Shown: positions 36,563 through 45,121 of the stretch, one piece after another
Numbering within the stretch: the stretch's first letter is position 1
Layout: every line of letters begins with the position of its first letter
Assembly: GCF_002286785.1 (NCBI RefSeq)
Contig: NZ_MUJY01000191.1
Location: 80,688 to 144,687, forward strand
Source of the DNA: Pseudomonas sp. PIC25
Lineage (GTDB): Bacteria; Pseudomonadota; Gammaproteobacteria; Pseudomonadales; Pseudomonadaceae
Length of the DNA stretch: 64,000 nucleotides
Direction of reading: 5' to 3'
The notes under the pieces: model-generated
Told to the model about the DNA's origin: nothing
What the model saw: only the letters and a program-made list of their open reading frames with translations
The model's database searches: none
Position numbers and translations under genes: made by a program

Positions 36563-37537
36563 ATGAGCCGCATCTTCGCAGACAATTCCCAGTCCATCGG
36601 CAACACGCCGCTGGTCATGATCAACCGCCTGGGACCCAAGGGTGTCACGCTGCTGGCCAAGATCGAAGGACGCAACCCGGCCTATTCGGTGAAGTGCCGG
36701 ATCGGCGCCAGCATGATCTGGGATGCCGAGGAGCGCGGGGTGCTCAAGCCGGGCATGACCCTGGTCGAGCCCACCTCTGGCAACACCGGTATCGGCCTGG
36801 CCTTCGTCGCCGCCGCGCGGGGCTACAAGCTGATGCTGACCATGCCTGCCTCCATGAGCCTGGAGCGGCGCAAGGTGCTCAAGGCGCTCGGTGCCGAGCT
36901 GGTGCTGACCGAGCCGGCCAAGGGCATGAAGGGCGCCATCGAGAAGGCGGCGGAAATCGCCGCATCCGACCCCGCGAAGTACTACATGCCGCAACAGTTC
37001 GATAACCCGGCCAACCCGGCGATCCACGAAAAGACCACCGGGCCGGAAATCTGGAACGACACCGATGGCGGTATCGATGTGCTGGTCGCCGGGGTCGGTA
37101 CGGGCGGCACCATCACCGGCGTGTCGCGCTACATCAAGCAGGTCAAGGGCAAGAAGATCCTCTCGGTGGCGGTGGAACCGATCAGCTCCCCGGTGATCAG
37201 CCAGACCATGGCCGGCGAGGAGGTCAAGCCCAGCCCGCACAAGATCCAGGGAATCGGTGCCGGTTTCGTGCCGAAGAACCTGGACCTGTCGGTCGTCGAT
37301 CGCGTCGAGCAGGTCAGCGACGACGAAGCCAAGGCCATGGCCCTGCGCCTGATGCGCGAGGAGGGCATTCTCTGCGGGATTTCCTGCGGCGCCGCCATGG
37401 CCGCCGCGGTGCGCCTGGCCCAGCACCCGGAGATGCAGGGCAAGAACATCGTGGTGATCCTGCCGGACTCGGGCGAACGCTACCTGTCGAGCATGCTGTT
37501 CGAGGGACTGTTCAGCGAGCAGGAGATGGTGCAGTAA
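36563..37537 (+). CDS. cysK: Cysteine synthase A (O-acetylserine sulfhydrylase)
   Basis: A 324-residue enzyme making cysteine from O-acetylserine and sulfide. All canonical CysK motifs are intact: [14 protein letters not shown] Lys in [35 protein letters not shown] and PDSGERYLS. The start ATG at 36563 has AAGGA upstream; the frame extends 14 codons further but homology does not. It lies 4 kb from the JAMM/E1 operon with its own divergent cysteine-synthase-like gene, so ordinary cysteine synthesis is covered here. Confidence 0.96.
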   Translation: MSRIFADNSQSIGNTPLVMINRLGPKGVTLLAKIEGRNPAYSVKCRIGASMIWDAEERGVLKPGMTLVEPTSGNTGIGLAFVAAARGYKLMLTMPASMSLERRKVLKALGAELVLTEPAKGMKGAIEKAAEIAASDPAKYYMPQQFDNPANPAIHEKTTGPEIWNDTDGGIDVLVAGVGTGGTITGVSRYIKQVKGKKILSVAVEPISSPVISQTMAGEEVKPSPHKIQGIGAGFVPKNLDLSVVDRVEQVSDDEAKAMALRLMREEGILCGISCGAAMAAAVRLAQHPEMQGKNIVVILPDSGERYLSSMLFEGLFSEQEMVQ

Positions 37538-37888
37538 GGCGGCGCTTCTTTGAAATACCGCTCCGGGCTGGCCAAGTGCAGCCCGGGCGGCTAGAGTCTT
37601 GGCATTCGCCGCCGCGAGCGGCATTCACGCTGGCACATTTCTCCATGACGATCGGACGACAATCACAGGCATTCGCTGCTGCACCGGAGCATTCCGGCGC
37701 CGTGCCGTCGTCGGTCGTTTCCAACCTCGCTCCGCCACCTGTCGGCGCGCCTCCGGCGCACCGTTCTCCGCCGCCGCCCGCCAGCTGCTGACGCTGGCCG
37801 GCTGAGCCGGCGTTCCCTTGCGAAATCATTGCCGTCGTCGGGCTTGCCGACGGCGCGCTGTCGATTGACGTCTATCAGGTGACGATTC
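37538..37888 (+). other. Intergenic region with two hairpins, no convincing gene
   Basis: CCGGGCTG / CAGCCCGG (37563-37570 and 37579-37586) just after cysK may be its 3' end. GCCGTCG / CGACGGC (37831-37837 and 37848-37854) lies in the leader of the EamA gene. Short open frames here have no ribosome site or recognisable product. Confidence 0.5.
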
Positions 37889-38782
37889 ATGAACGAGTTG
37901 GACAGAAACGCCTGGGCCGGTTACGGCTCGACCAGTCTGTTCGTGCTGCTCTGGAGCAGTGGCGCGATCTTTTCCAAGTGGGGTCTGGCGTTCGCCTCGC
38001 CCTTTGCTTTTCTCGAAATCCGCTCGGCCATCGCCTTGCTCGGGATACTTCTGCTGGCACCCTGGCTGCGTCTGCATTTGCCGGCCGGTCGGCGTGAGCG
38101 CCTGTATGCCCTGGCGACCGGTGCGGTGCTGCTCGGTGCCTACCAGATTTTCTATCTGCTGGCGCTGGAACTACAGGTGACGCCCGGTGTGATGGCTACG
38201 CTGCTGGGTGTCCAGCCAATCCTCACGGCAATCTGCCTGGAGCGCCGCTTGTCGCCGTCGCGCTGGTGTGGCCTGGGGCTTGGGTTGGGCGGGCTGGTGC
38301 TGGTGGTCTATGAACGCATCGGGCTGGCCGGCTTGTCCTGGGGCGGCATGCTCTGCGGATTGCTGGCGCTGGCCAGCATCACCTTGGGTTCGATCATGCA
38401 GAAGCGCATCCGGGAGAATCCCCTGGGCACTCTGCCGCTGCAGTACCTGGCGGGACTCCTGTTGTGCTCGGCCTTCGTGCCGTTCCAGCCTTTCCGGGTT
38501 GACTGGAGCCTGGGATTCCTCGTTGCCGTGGGCTGGATGGGGCTGGTCATTTCCCTGCTGGCGACCCTGCTGCTGTACCGGCTGATCGCCCGCGGCAACC
38601 TGGTGAATGTCAGCAGCCTGTTCTATCTGGTACCCGCCGGGACGGCGATCCTTGACTACCTGGTGTTTGGCAACCGCCTGGCAATGCTCAGCCTGGTTGG
38701 CATGGGGTTGATCGTGCTGGGCCTGCTCTTCGTTTTCCGCACACCGGCGGAGGCGCGGGGCAAGATCGCCGAGACGGCTTGA
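37889..38782 (+). CDS. EamA-family DMT transporter
   Basis: A 297-residue membrane protein with ten hydrophobic segments in two EamA repeats. The first repeat begins STSLFVLLWSSGAIFSKWGL and the second around LSWGGMLCGLLALASITLGSIMQKR. It probably exports a small metabolite; the closeness to cysK makes an amino acid possible, but that is only positional. It converges on another EamA gene with a strong hairpin between them. Confidence 0.9.
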   Translation: MNELDRNAWAGYGSTSLFVLLWSSGAIFSKWGLAFASPFAFLEIRSAIALLGILLLAPWLRLHLPAGRRERLYALATGAVLLGAYQIFYLLALELQVTPGVMATLLGVQPILTAICLERRLSPSRWCGLGLGLGGLVLVVYERIGLAGLSWGGMLCGLLALASITLGSIMQKRIRENPLGTLPLQYLAGLLLCSAFVPFQPFRVDWSLGFLVAVGWMGLVISLLATLLLYRLIARGNLVNVSSLFYLVPAGTAILDYLVFGNRLAMLSLVGMGLIVLGLLFVFRTPAEARGKIAETA

Positions 38783-38788
38783 CGGTCC

Positions 38789-38817
38789 GGCCCGTGGAGA
38801 GTTCGCCTCCACGGGCC
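38789..38817. terminator. Bidirectional hairpin between two convergent EamA genes
   Basis: Perfect 11-base stem GGCCCGTGGAG / CTCCACGGGCC with a seven-base loop, between stops at 38782 and 38822. No strong T tract on either side, but position and strength suggest a shared 3' end. Confidence 0.7.
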
Positions 38818-38821
38818 GTAC

Positions 38822-39760
38822 TCACTGCCGTTCTTGCAGAAGCGGACTCTCTTCGTCGGTTCGCTCCTTGGCCGCATCGACCGGCGTCGGCTTCAAGACC
38901 AGCCAGAGCGCCAGGGCGATCAGCGCACCGCCGTAGAGGTAGGCCCAGGACAGCGGTTCGTCTAGCAGCAGCGCGCCCCAGAGTACGCCGAAGGGCGGGA
39001 TAAGGAAGGTCACGGTGCTGGCTTTCACCGGGCCGATATCGTCGAGCAGACGGAAATACAGGATGTAAGCCAGCGCAGTGCAAAACAGGCCGAGCCCGGC
39101 CAGGCTCGCCCAGACCGCGCCGCCACCCCAATTGGCCGGTGGCTGCACTGCGGTGGCGACGGCGAACAGCGGCAGTAGGAACAGACTGGCGCCCACCTGG
39201 CTGCCGAGGGCCACCAACCGGCTGTCCAGGCCGCCTTGCTGATTGATCCAGCGCCGTGCGAGGAAACCGGCCAGGCCGTAGCAGGCGGTGGCCACCAAAC
39301 AGGCGAGGGCGCCTCCCAGCAGCGTGGTGTCGAAGGCCACTGGCCCGGTGCGGGTCAGCACGGCCACGCCGAGCAGGCCGATCAGTACGCCGCCGGCCTT
39401 GGCCAGGGTCAGCGCCTCGGCGAAGAACAGCGCGCCGATGAGCACGCCCATGAGTGGCGTCGTGGCGTTGAAGATCGCCGAGTAGCCCGCCGGCAACAAC
39501 TGTGCGGCGATGGCGTACATGGCGAAGGGAATGCCGGAGCTGAACACGCCCAGCAGCAGACACTGCCTGAGTTTGCCGCGAAAGTCCCAGCCCGCGCGTA
39601 ACACCAGCAGGATCGCCAGCAGCCCGAGAGTGGCCAGCAGCACCCGGAAGAAGGCGGTCGGCAAAACACCGATTACCGGCGCGATGATGCGCATGAACAG
39701 AAAGCTGGCGCCCCAGAGGGCCGCGAGGCTGAGCAGGCGAAGAAAATCGGACGTTTTCAC
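38822..39760 (-). CDS. EamA-family DMT transporter (RhaT/YedA type)
   Basis: A 312-residue carrier with ten membrane segments. SLAALWGASFLFMRIIAPVIGVLP opens the first EamA repeat, and FCTALAYILYFRLLDDIGPVKAS belongs to the second. The start is a GTG at 39760, chosen because AGGGAG lies seven bases upstream; the frame is open another 55 codons toward aceK with no membrane character. Substrate is unknown. Confidence 0.9.
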   Translation of the reverse strand: MKTSDFLRLLSLAALWGASFLFMRIIAPVIGVLPTAFFRVLLATLGLLAILLVLRAGWDFRGKLRQCLLLGVFSSGIPFAMYAIAAQLLPAGYSAIFNATTPLMGVLIGALFFAEALTLAKAGGVLIGLLGVAVLTRTGPVAFDTTLLGGALACLVATACYGLAGFLARRWINQQGGLDSRLVALGSQVGASLFLLPLFAVATAVQPPANWGGGAVWASLAGLGLFCTALAYILYFRLLDDIGPVKASTVTFLIPPFGVLWGALLLDEPLSWAYLYGGALIALALWLVLKPTPVDAAKERTDEESPLLQERQ

Positions 39761-39951
39761 GGTGGTCTCCCTGACCGGCAGGAGAACGAAGTGTTGCCCC
39801 CGGATCGGGGCTTGGCAATCCGAAACGCGCTTTTCAATGGTCCAGGCCGTTTTTCGTCGAATGAGACGGCATTTTGCTACTTCCGACCGCTTTCCCTTGG
39901 CACGGCCACTGGCTAAGCTCGCCATTCCGAATTCGCAGCAGAGACTTTCCC

Positions 39952-41676
39952 ATGGTGCAGCAATCGGCCGCAGAGATCGCCCGGCAGATCCTCAATGGCT
40001 TCGATGATTACCGTGAGCACTTCCGGCACATCACCGACGGTGCCCGCGCGCGCTTCGAACAGGCGCAGTGGCAGGAAGCGCAGCGGGCCTCGGCGGCGCG
40101 GATCAACCTCTACGAGGAAAAGGTCGGAGAAGTGACGGCGCGTCTGCGCGAGACCTTCAACGAGGAGTTGCTGCTGAGCGTCGGGCTCTGGCCATTGGTG
40201 AAAAGCGCCTACATCGCGCTGATCGACCTGCGTTTCGACGATGAACTGGCGGAGACCTGGTACAACTCGATCTTCTGCGGGCTGTTCAGCCACGATTGCA
40301 TCAGCGACGGCACCATGTTCGTGCATACCACCCGGCCGTCGCTGCGCAGCCACGAGCGCGCCGCCCAGACCCGCAGCTACGACCCGCAGGGGCATCTGCA
40401 AGGCATGCTCGAGCAAATCTTCGAGGACTACCGTTTCGACGTGCCCTACGAGGATCTGCCCCGCGATATGGCGCGCCTCGAAGGGCAACTGCGGCAGAAC
40501 CTGCCGGACTGGGTCTGCAAGGACCCGGAGCTGCGCGTGGAGCTGTTCTCCTCGGTGCTCTACCGCAACAAGGGTGCCTACCTGGTCGGGCGTATCTATA
40601 CCCGCGACGAGCAATGGCCGCTGGTAATCCCGCTGCTGCACCGCGAAGGGAAGGGTATCCAGGTCGATGCGCTGATCACCGACGAGGCGGAGGTGTCGAT
40701 CATCTTCTCCTTCACCCGTTCCTACTTCATGGTGGACGTGGCGATTCCGGCGGAATTCGTCGGTTTCCTCAAACGCATCCTGCCGGGCAAGCACATCGCC
40801 GAACTCTATACCTCCATCGGCTTCTACAAGCACGGCAAGTCGGAGTTCTACCGGGCGCTGATCAACCACCTGGCCACCACCGACGACCGTTTCGTCATGG
40901 CGCCGGGCGTGCGGGGCATGGTCATGAGCGTGTTTACCCTGCCGGGCTTCAATACCGTGTTCAAGATCATCAAGGACCGTTTCTCGCCGTCGAAGAACGT
41001 CGACCGCGCGACGGTGATCGAGAAGTACCGGCTGGTAAAGAGTGTCGACCGGGTGGGGCGCATGGCCGATACCCAGGAGTTTTCCGACTTCCGCTTCCCG
41101 AAGAGCAAGTTCGACCCGGATTGCCTCGCCGAACTGCTGGAAGTGGCGCCCTCTACCGTCGAGATGGAAGGCGATACGGTGTTGGTACGGCACTGTTGGA
41201 CCGAGCGCCGCATGACCCCGTTGAACATCTACCTGGAACACGCCAACGAAGCCCAGGTGCGCGAGGCACTGGAGGATTACGGCCTGGCGATCAAGCAACT
41301 GGCGGCGGCGAATATCTTCCCCGGCGACATGCTGCTGAAGAACTTCGGCGTTACCCGTCATGGCCGGGTGGTGTTCTACGACTACGACGAGATCAGCTTT
41401 CTCACCGAGGTGAACTTCCGCCGCATCCCGCCGCCGCGTTATCCGGAGGACGAGATGTCCTCCGAGCCCTGGTATTCGGTGGCACCCAACGACGTGTTCC
41501 CGGAGGAGTTCCCGCGTTTCCTCTTCGCCGACATCAACCAGCGCCGGCTTTTCGCCAAGCTGCATGGCGATCTTTATGACGCGGATTACTGGAAGAGCCT
41601 GCAGGACGCCATCCGCGCGGGCAAGGTGATCGACGTGTTTCCGTACCGGCGCAAGGCCGAGGAAGCGGTGAGTTAA
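39952..41676 (+). CDS. aceK: Isocitrate dehydrogenase kinase/phosphatase
   Basis: A 574-residue bifunctional enzyme that phosphorylates and dephosphorylates isocitrate dehydrogenase, sending carbon to the glyoxylate shunt. Family motifs are [13 protein letters not shown], the ATP-binding loop [18 protein letters not shown], the conserved Lys/Asp region [27 protein letters not shown] and the C-terminal [16 protein letters not shown]. The ATG at 39952 is the first that fits homology. It is not linked to aceA or aceB here, as is usual in Pseudomonas. Confidence 0.96.
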   Translation: MVQQSAAEIARQILNGFDDYREHFRHITDGARARFEQAQWQEAQRASAARINLYEEKVGEVTARLRETFNEELLLSVGLWPLVKSAYIALIDLRFDDELAETWYNSIFCGLFSHDCISDGTMFVHTTRPSLRSHERAAQTRSYDPQGHLQGMLEQIFEDYRFDVPYEDLPRDMARLEGQLRQNLPDWVCKDPELRVELFSSVLYRNKGAYLVGRIYTRDEQWPLVIPLLHREGKGIQVDALITDEAEVSIIFSFTRSYFMVDVAIPAEFVGFLKRILPGKHIAELYTSIGFYKHGKSEFYRALINHLATTDDRFVMAPGVRGMVMSVFTLPGFNTVFKIIKDRFSPSKNVDRATVIEKYRLVKSVDRVGRMADTQEFSDFRFPKSKFDPDCLAELLEVAPSTVEMEGDTVLVRHCWTERRMTPLNIYLEHANEAQVREALEDYGLAIKQLAAANIFPGDMLLKNFGVTRHGRVVFYDYDEISFLTEVNFRRIPPPRYPEDEMSSEPWYSVAPNDVFPEEFPRFLFADINQRRLFAKLHGDLYDADYWKSLQDAIRAGKVIDVFPYRRKAEEAVS

Positions 41677-41680
41677 AGTG

Positions 41681-41703
41681 GAGGGCGGCCTTCGGCCGCT
41701 CCC
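41681..41703 (+). terminator. Hairpin after aceK
   Basis: GCGGCC / GGCCGC (41685-41690 and 41694-41699) with a TTC loop, four bases after the aceK stop and followed by TGCGGTTTT. Modest stem; probable 3' end of aceK mRNA. Confidence 0.55.
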
Positions 41704-41720
41704 TGCGGTTTTGGGTTAAT

Positions 41721-41829
41721 GGTTCCCACGCTCCCGCGTGGGAACCTCTGTCAGGACGCTCCGCGTCCCGCTCACGCAAGCGGACGCGGAGCGTCCGGGG
41801 CTGCATTCCCACGCGGAGCGTAGGAACGA
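41721..41829. repeat. Three-hairpin palindromic repeat element
   Basis: Three successive stems: GGTTCCCACGC / GCGTGGGAACC (41721-41746), a perfect 15-base stem GGACGCTCCGCGTCC / GGACGCGGAGCGTCC (arms 41754-41768 and 41782-41796), and TTCCCACGC / GCGTAGGAA near 41806-41826. The outer hairpins share sequence. This is a dispersed intergenic palindrome type often seen in Pseudomonas genomes, probably mobilised passively. Confidence 0.75.
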
Positions 41830-41840
41830 TCTCAACCGTA

Positions 41841-41858
41841 GGGGGAATTCATTCGCCC
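41841..41858. repeat. Degenerate copy of the GGCGAATTCATTCGCC palindrome
   Basis: GGGGGAATTCATTCGCCC is an imperfect copy of the short palindrome found intact at 48343-48360 and as variants at 46563-46579 and 57662-57679. Confidence 0.55.
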
Positions 41859-41980
41859 TGATTCTTCGTTCCTGCAGTCAACGCAGCATCGATTCGTGTA
41901 TGCGGTTTGGTATACAAATTTCTTGATCTTCTCGGTCATTCCAGCCTGTTACCGCTGTTTCTCTTTCCCATGTGTCGAAA

Positions 41981-42017
41981 CGCACCGTCACGGTGCGCTG
42001 CCGCACTCGTTGCGGGC
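41981..42017 (+). promoter_or_regulatory. Tandem NtrC-like binding sites
   Basis: Site 1, CGCACCGTCACGGTGCG (41981-41997), is a perfect palindrome with GCAC-N7-GTGC geometry, as in NtrC sites. Site 2, GCACTCGTTGCGGGC (42003-42017), keeps GCAC-N7 with one mismatch in the second half. Their centres are 21 bases apart, two helical turns. They lie about 100-140 bases upstream of a sigma-54-like promoter. Confidence 0.5.
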
Positions 42018-42118
42018 ATCTTCGGTACAGGAAGAACTTGTCCGTTTGGACGGCTTTCTGTGATTCGACTCTGAAAACCAATCGCTTAGCGCTTTCCGGC
42101 AGAAACGGAAAAGGCAGG

Positions 42119-42134
42119 TGGCACACATCATGCC
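42119..42134 (+). promoter_or_regulatory. Sigma-54-type (-24/-12) promoter of the NCS1 permease
   Basis: TGGCACACATCATGCC has the TGGCAC element with GG at 42120-42121 and GC at 42132-42133, separated by exactly ten bases as sigma-54 requires. The transcript would start near 42145, about 70 bases before the ATG at 42215. Confidence 0.6.
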
Positions 42135-42214
42135 TTTTAATTCGTATACAAAAACTGCCATGACAGGTTCAGGTGCTGTATACGGCTGTCGGGCGATACC
42201 CAGGGAGAGCGTTC

Positions 42215-43672
42215 ATGAGCGAGCAGCAACGTCCGGCCGGCTACAGCCCGCGCCTGCACAACCACGATCTCGGCCCCGTGCCGCAGACATGGAACTGGTA
42301 CAACATCTTTGCCTTCTGGATGAGCGACGTGCACAGCGTCGGCGGCTATGTTTTCGCCGCCAGCCTGTTCGCCCTTGGCCTGGCCAGTTGGCAGGTGCTC
42401 ATCGCGCTGCTGCTGGGTATCTGCATCATCCAGGCGATCGCCAATCTGGTGGCCAGGCCCAGTCAGATGGCGGCGGTGCCGTATCCGGTGATCTGCCGGC
42501 TGGCTTTCGGCGTGTTCGGCGCGAACATCCCGGCGGTGATCCGGGGGCTGATCGCCGTCGCTTGGTACGGCATCCAGACCTACCTGGCGTCCAGTGCGCT
42601 GATCATCGTGGTGTTGCGCTTCTTCCCGGAGATGGCCAGCCTGCACGAGGTGACCTTCCTCGGCCTGTCCTACCTCGGCTGGTTCGGCTTCCTCTCGCTC
42701 TGGTTCGTCCAGGCGCTGGTGTTCTGGTGGGGGATGGAGGCGATCCGCCGTTTCATCGACTTCGCCGGCCCGGCCGTGTATGCCGTGATGTTCGTGCTGG
42801 CGGCCTGGATCGTCTGGAAGGCCGGCTGGGAGAACATCAGCTTCACCCTGGCGGAGAAGGAGCTGTCCGGCTGGGCCGCCTTCGGCCAAGTGATCATGGC
42901 CATCGCCCTGGTGGTGTCCTACTTTTCGGGGCCAACGCTCAATTTCGGTGACTTCAGCCGCTACTGCCGCAGCATGCAGGATGTCCGGCGTGGCAATTTC
43001 TGGGGCTTGCCGGTGAACTTCCTGGCTTTCTCCCTGGTGACCGTGGTGATCGTCTCCGGCACTTTGCCGATTTTCGGCGAGATGATCCATGACCCGATCG
43101 CTACCGTCGCGCGCATCGACAACACCACCGCCGTGCTGCTCGGCGCTTTCACCTTCGTTACCGCCACCATTGGCATCAACATCGTCGCCAACTTCGTCTC
43201 CCCGGCCTTCGACTTCGCTAACGTCGCGCCCAGCCGCATCAGTTGGCGCGCCGGCGGCATGATCGCCGCGGTGGCGTCGGTGTTCATCACGCCCTGGAAC
43301 CTGTTCAACAACCCCGAGGTGATCCACTACACCCTGGATGTGCTGGCGGCTTTCATCGGCCCGCTGTTCGGCATCCTGCTGGTGGACTTCTATCTGGTGC
43401 AGAAGCAGAAGATCGACGTCGATGCGTTGTTCGACGACAGCCCCAACGGGCGCTACTGGTATCGCAACGGGGTCAACTGGGTCGCGGTACAGGCGCTGGT
43501 GCCGGCAGCGCTGATCGGCCTGTGCTTCACCTTCGTGCCCTGGTTCCAGCCGATCGCCAATTTCGCCTGGTTCACCGGTTGCTTCCTCGGCGGGGCGTTC
43601 TTCTATGCGCTCAGCCGGTTCGCTCCCCGCAGTGCCTCTGCGACCGGGCAGGAAGCCGCGTCGCTGGGCTGA
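42215..43672 (+). CDS. NCS1-family nucleobase/hydantoin/allantoin-type permease
   Basis: A 485-residue NCS1 symporter with about twelve membrane segments. Family signatures are NHDLGPVPQTWNWYNIFAFWMSD at the N-terminus, GGYVFAASLFALGLASWQ, and NFVSPAFDFANVAPSRISWRAGG. It probably imports a nitrogen-rich heterocycle such as a uracil, hydantoin or allantoin. The exact ligand is not readable. ATG at 42215 has AGGGAG upstream. The NtrC-like and sigma-54-like elements in its leader fit use under nitrogen limitation. Confidence 0.92.
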   Translation: MSEQQRPAGYSPRLHNHDLGPVPQTWNWYNIFAFWMSDVHSVGGYVFAASLFALGLASWQVLIALLLGICIIQAIANLVARPSQMAAVPYPVICRLAFGVFGANIPAVIRGLIAVAWYGIQTYLASSALIIVVLRFFPEMASLHEVTFLGLSYLGWFGFLSLWFVQALVFWWGMEAIRRFIDFAGPAVYAVMFVLAAWIVWKAGWENISFTLAEKELSGWAAFGQVIMAIALVVSYFSGPTLNFGDFSRYCRSMQDVRRGNFWGLPVNFLAFSLVTVVIVSGTLPIFGEMIHDPIATVARIDNTTAVLLGAFTFVTATIGINIVANFVSPAFDFANVAPSRISWRAGGMIAAVASVFITPWNLFNNPEVIHYTLDVLAAFIGPLFGILLVDFYLVQKQKIDVDALFDDSPNGRYWYRNGVNWVAVQALVPAALIGLCFTFVPWFQPIANFAWFTGCFLGGAFFYALSRFAPRSASATGQEAASLG

Positions 43673-43815
43673 GGCGGGCCCATCTTTCGTTGTGCCGGAG
43701 GCGGGTTTTCCGTAGGGAAGGCCCGCCGCGCATTTTTCCCCTCCGCTCCGTTAGAACTATCTGCGAGCGGGGCCGTCGATCCTGTATTGGCTGCCTGTCG
43801 ATAAGGATCGCTCCC

Positions 43816-44067
43816 ATGGATCAGCAAAACCCTCTCGGAACGGTGTTCGTGGTGTTCGCCGGGTTGTTCCTGTGCATCGTGCTCGCCGGTTTCGCCCACG
43901 GCGCCGTGCCGCTCACGGCACATCCCTTCCCGTCGATCAAGCGTGACGCCGGCTTTGCCGGCAAGGCCTCGCCGACGCCATCCGTTGTCAGCCGGCCGGT
44001 CCGAGCGGGTGGCGAGATCGGCTTCGGCGCCGGCCGCGACTCGCATGAGGCAAAGGTTCAGCCCTAG
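43816..44067 (+). CDS. Small single-pass membrane protein, 83 aa
   Basis: Residues 8-30 form a hydrophobic segment (GTVFVVFAGLFLCIVLAGFAHGAVPL), followed by a basic, Pro/Ser-rich soluble tail. The ATG at 43816 has TAAGGATCG upstream at normal spacing. It may be a membrane-anchored small protein of unknown function. The sequence has no recognised family. It is separated from the permease by 143 bases and is probably its own unit. Confidence 0.5.
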   Translation: MDQQNPLGTVFVVFAGLFLCIVLAGFAHGAVPLTAHPFPSIKRDAGFAGKASPTPSVVSRPVRAGGEIGFGAGRDSHEAKVQP

Positions 44068-44203
44068 TTGGCCGGAGGCGGAATCGACTGAACTGTCGTT
44101 CGTCAGGCAAATCGCCATGACGCAAGGCAAAACGGCAGGCAGCATCTAGGCTTTGAAAAGAGGGCAGGGCCCTCGTCCCCAGCTCATCAGAGGAGTGCAG
44201 TCG

Positions 44204-44317
44204 ATGAAAGCATGGTTTGAACGTTGGGTCTGGAATCTGAGCGTCGCCCTTGGCCTGGTGGAGCCGCCGCGCCCGATCGAAGTCCGCCAGGAGGCGCAGC
44301 CCCGGCAACGGCATTAA
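44204..44317 (+). CDS. Conserved-looking miniprotein, 37 aa
   Basis: It begins MKAWFERWVWNLSVALGLVEPP, an amphipathic or membrane-surface helix, followed by a basic tail. AGGAG lies ten bases upstream of the ATG. Its 3' end overlaps the convergent MBL-hydrolase stop by four bases. Similar short ORFs near this hydrolase are known to me in Pseudomonas, but I cannot name the family. I checked for an Anr box upstream and saw none. Confidence 0.5.
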   Translation: MKAWFERWVWNLSVALGLVEPPRPIEVRQEAQPRQRH

Positions 44318-45042
44318 GGCTTGTGGCTGCGCAGCCAGTCGTCGATCAACTGGCGCAGGCGTTCGCCGGAAAAGCTCGGGAAATGCCCGCCATGCACGGT
44401 GCGCACCGGTAGCCGGCGCAGCCGGAGCAGGCTGTTGGCGTAGTCGTCCCGGTCCGAATGGTAGGCGTCGTCTATCAGCGGACCGTCATAGACGATATCG
44501 CCCGAGAACAGCGTTTGCGTCTTCTCTTCCCACAGGCTGATGCCGCCCGGCGAATGGCCGGGGGTGTGCAGCACCTGCAATACCCGGTCGCCCAGATCGA
44601 GCACATCGCCCTCATCGATCAGCCGCGTCGCTGGCGCCGCCTTCACCTGATATTCCGCATAGCACAACGGGCAGTCCGGGTGGGCTTCGAACATCTCGTC
44701 GCCAACGTAGGGATCGGCCAGGGTGTTGGACCGGGTCGGTGAGGCGAGGATGTCCGCTTCCGCCGGGTGCACCAGGCGCTCGGGGAATTCATGATGACCG
44801 GCGATGTGATCGAAGTGCGTATGGCTGGCCACTGCCAGCAGTGGGCGTTCGGTCAGCCAGGGTAACTGCTCGCGCAGGCTGACCAGCCCGGAACCGGAAT
44901 CGATCAGCACATCGCGGTCACGGCCCTGCACGTGCCACAGGTTGCAGCGGTAGAACGGGCGGATGTAGGGCTCGTGGATCAGGCTGATGCCGTCGTAACG
45001 GTGCTCCACCTCGAACCAGCGGTCGCGGCTGACGATCTTCAT
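44314..45042 (-). CDS. MBL-fold metallo-hydrolase
   Basis: A 242-residue metallo-beta-lactamase-fold enzyme. The zinc motif is SHTHFDHIAGHHEF (H-x-H-x-D-H). Further ligands are HTPGHSPGG, LFSGDIVYDGPL with the Asp, and GHFPSF with the last His. It lacks extra domains, so it is a stand-alone hydrolase, perhaps for a lactone or thioester. From memory it corresponds to the PA1415 position beside the guanidinobutyrase block. Confidence 0.92.
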   Translation of the reverse strand: MKIVSRDRWFEVEHRYDGISLIHEPYIRPFYRCNLWHVQGRDRDVLIDSGSGLVSLREQLPWLTERPLLAVASHTHFDHIAGHHEFPERLVHPAEADILASPTRSNTLADPYVGDEMFEAHPDCPLCYAEYQVKAAPATRLIDEGDVLDLGDRVLQVLHTPGHSPGGISLWEEKTQTLFSGDIVYDGPLIDDAYHSDRDDYANSLLRLRRLPVRTVHGGHFPSFSGERLRQLIDDWLRSHKP

Positions 45043-45121
45043 GGCGTTCCCTCATGGATTGTCGGCTCATTGTAGAGCCTGCTGCCCGCGACAAACGGCT
45101 CGCGGGCAGCACGCCATGTCA

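Larger units (their letters stand above)
41906..42183. promoter_or_regulatory. Three GTATAC operator-like sites before the NCS1 permease
   Basis: TTTGGTATACAAA (41906-41918), TTCGTATACAAAA (42141-42153) and TGTATACGG (GTATAC at 42178-42183). The GTATAC core is typical of operators of FCD-type GntR regulators. The second lies over the start point predicted for the sigma-54-like promoter. No regulator gene is adjacent. Confidence 0.4.

Noticed and set aside
44100..44203. Anr/Fnr box upstream of the 37-residue ORF
   Set aside because: No TTGAT-N4-ATCAA match found by eye.
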